DNA of 14,609 nucleotides from Pseudomonadota bacterium (GTDB taxonomy: Bacteria; Pseudomonadota; Alphaproteobacteria; Caulobacterales; Caulobacteraceae): the NCBI GenBank assembly GCA_023445955.1, contig JAEXJH010000429.1:1-14609 (forward strand), read 5' to 3'. The position numbers and the translations under genes were made by a program. The notes beneath the pieces are model-generated. The model was not told the origin of the DNA and did not search any database. It saw nothing but the letters and a program-made list of their open reading frames with translations. Positions 14,599 through 14,609 of this stretch are shown here, one piece after another; position 1 is the stretch's first letter; each line of letters starts with the position of its first letter.

Positions 14599-14609
14599 AT
14601 GGATAGACG
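14599..14609 (+). CDS. rnc: Start of the next gene, probably ribonuclease III (cut by window edge)
   Basis: ATG 14599 follows the lepB stop by 9 nt and reads Met-Asp-Arg before the sequence ends. In alphaproteobacteria and E. coli lepB is normally followed by rnc, and the start fits, but eleven bases cannot prove it. A GTG overlapping the lepB stop (14586) runs into TAG after six codons and is not the start. Confidence 0.35.

Overview
This 14.6 kb window is high-GC, gene-dense bacterial chromosome, most likely from a Caulobacter-like alphaproteobacterium. The evidence is strong GC bias in third codon positions, the run rpoZ–spoT / pyrE / pdxJ–acpS–lepB–(rnc), a single bifunctional (p)ppGpp enzyme next to rpoZ, and several genes without a Shine-Dalgarno sequence. 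I see no phage, transposon, CRISPR array, toxin system or RNA gene. The taxonomic call is inferred from gene content and order, not from a search.

Layout. 1–2051: the C-terminal two thirds of glycerol kinase, then an exported SMP-30/gluconolactonase-type lactonase. 2147–2752: a small membrane-anchored protein of unknown function, convergent with a leftward two-gene operon (4025–2749) coding for a NYN/LabA-like nuclease and a family-5 (UDGb-type) uracil-DNA glycosylase. 4074–6691: folK, divergent from that operon, then a secreted M13 metallopeptidase. 6692–6862: a 171-bp spacer holding three inverted repeats and a probable rpoZ promoter. 6863–9537: rpoZ–spoT. 9559–10626: a leftward Nudix hydrolase and rightward pyrE, fired from a compact divergent promoter region. 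10630–12252: a leftward exported M20/AbgB-type amidohydrolase. 12415–14589: pdxJ–acpS (4-nt overlap) and lepB, with what look like the first codons of rnc at the right edge.

Biology. Most genes are core: folate (folK), pyrimidine (pyrE) and pyridoxal phosphate (pdxJ) synthesis, acyl-carrier-protein activation (acpS), protein export (lepB), RNA polymerase (rpoZ) and the stringent response (spoT). The secreted peptidase, the Nudix enzyme and the exported amidohydrolase look like lineage-level additions inside this core neighbourhood. Three convergent pairs have stops overlapping or only 3–21 bp apart.

I did not find a clearly new multi-gene system. The points most worth a second look are a perfect 16-bp-arm palindrome after the peptidase gene, a possible CUG start of SpoT coupled to the rpoZ stop, two back-to-back promoters that seem to give leaderless mRNAs, GANTC methylation sites inside two promoters, a sigma-54-like element before lepB, and the NYN–UDG operon.
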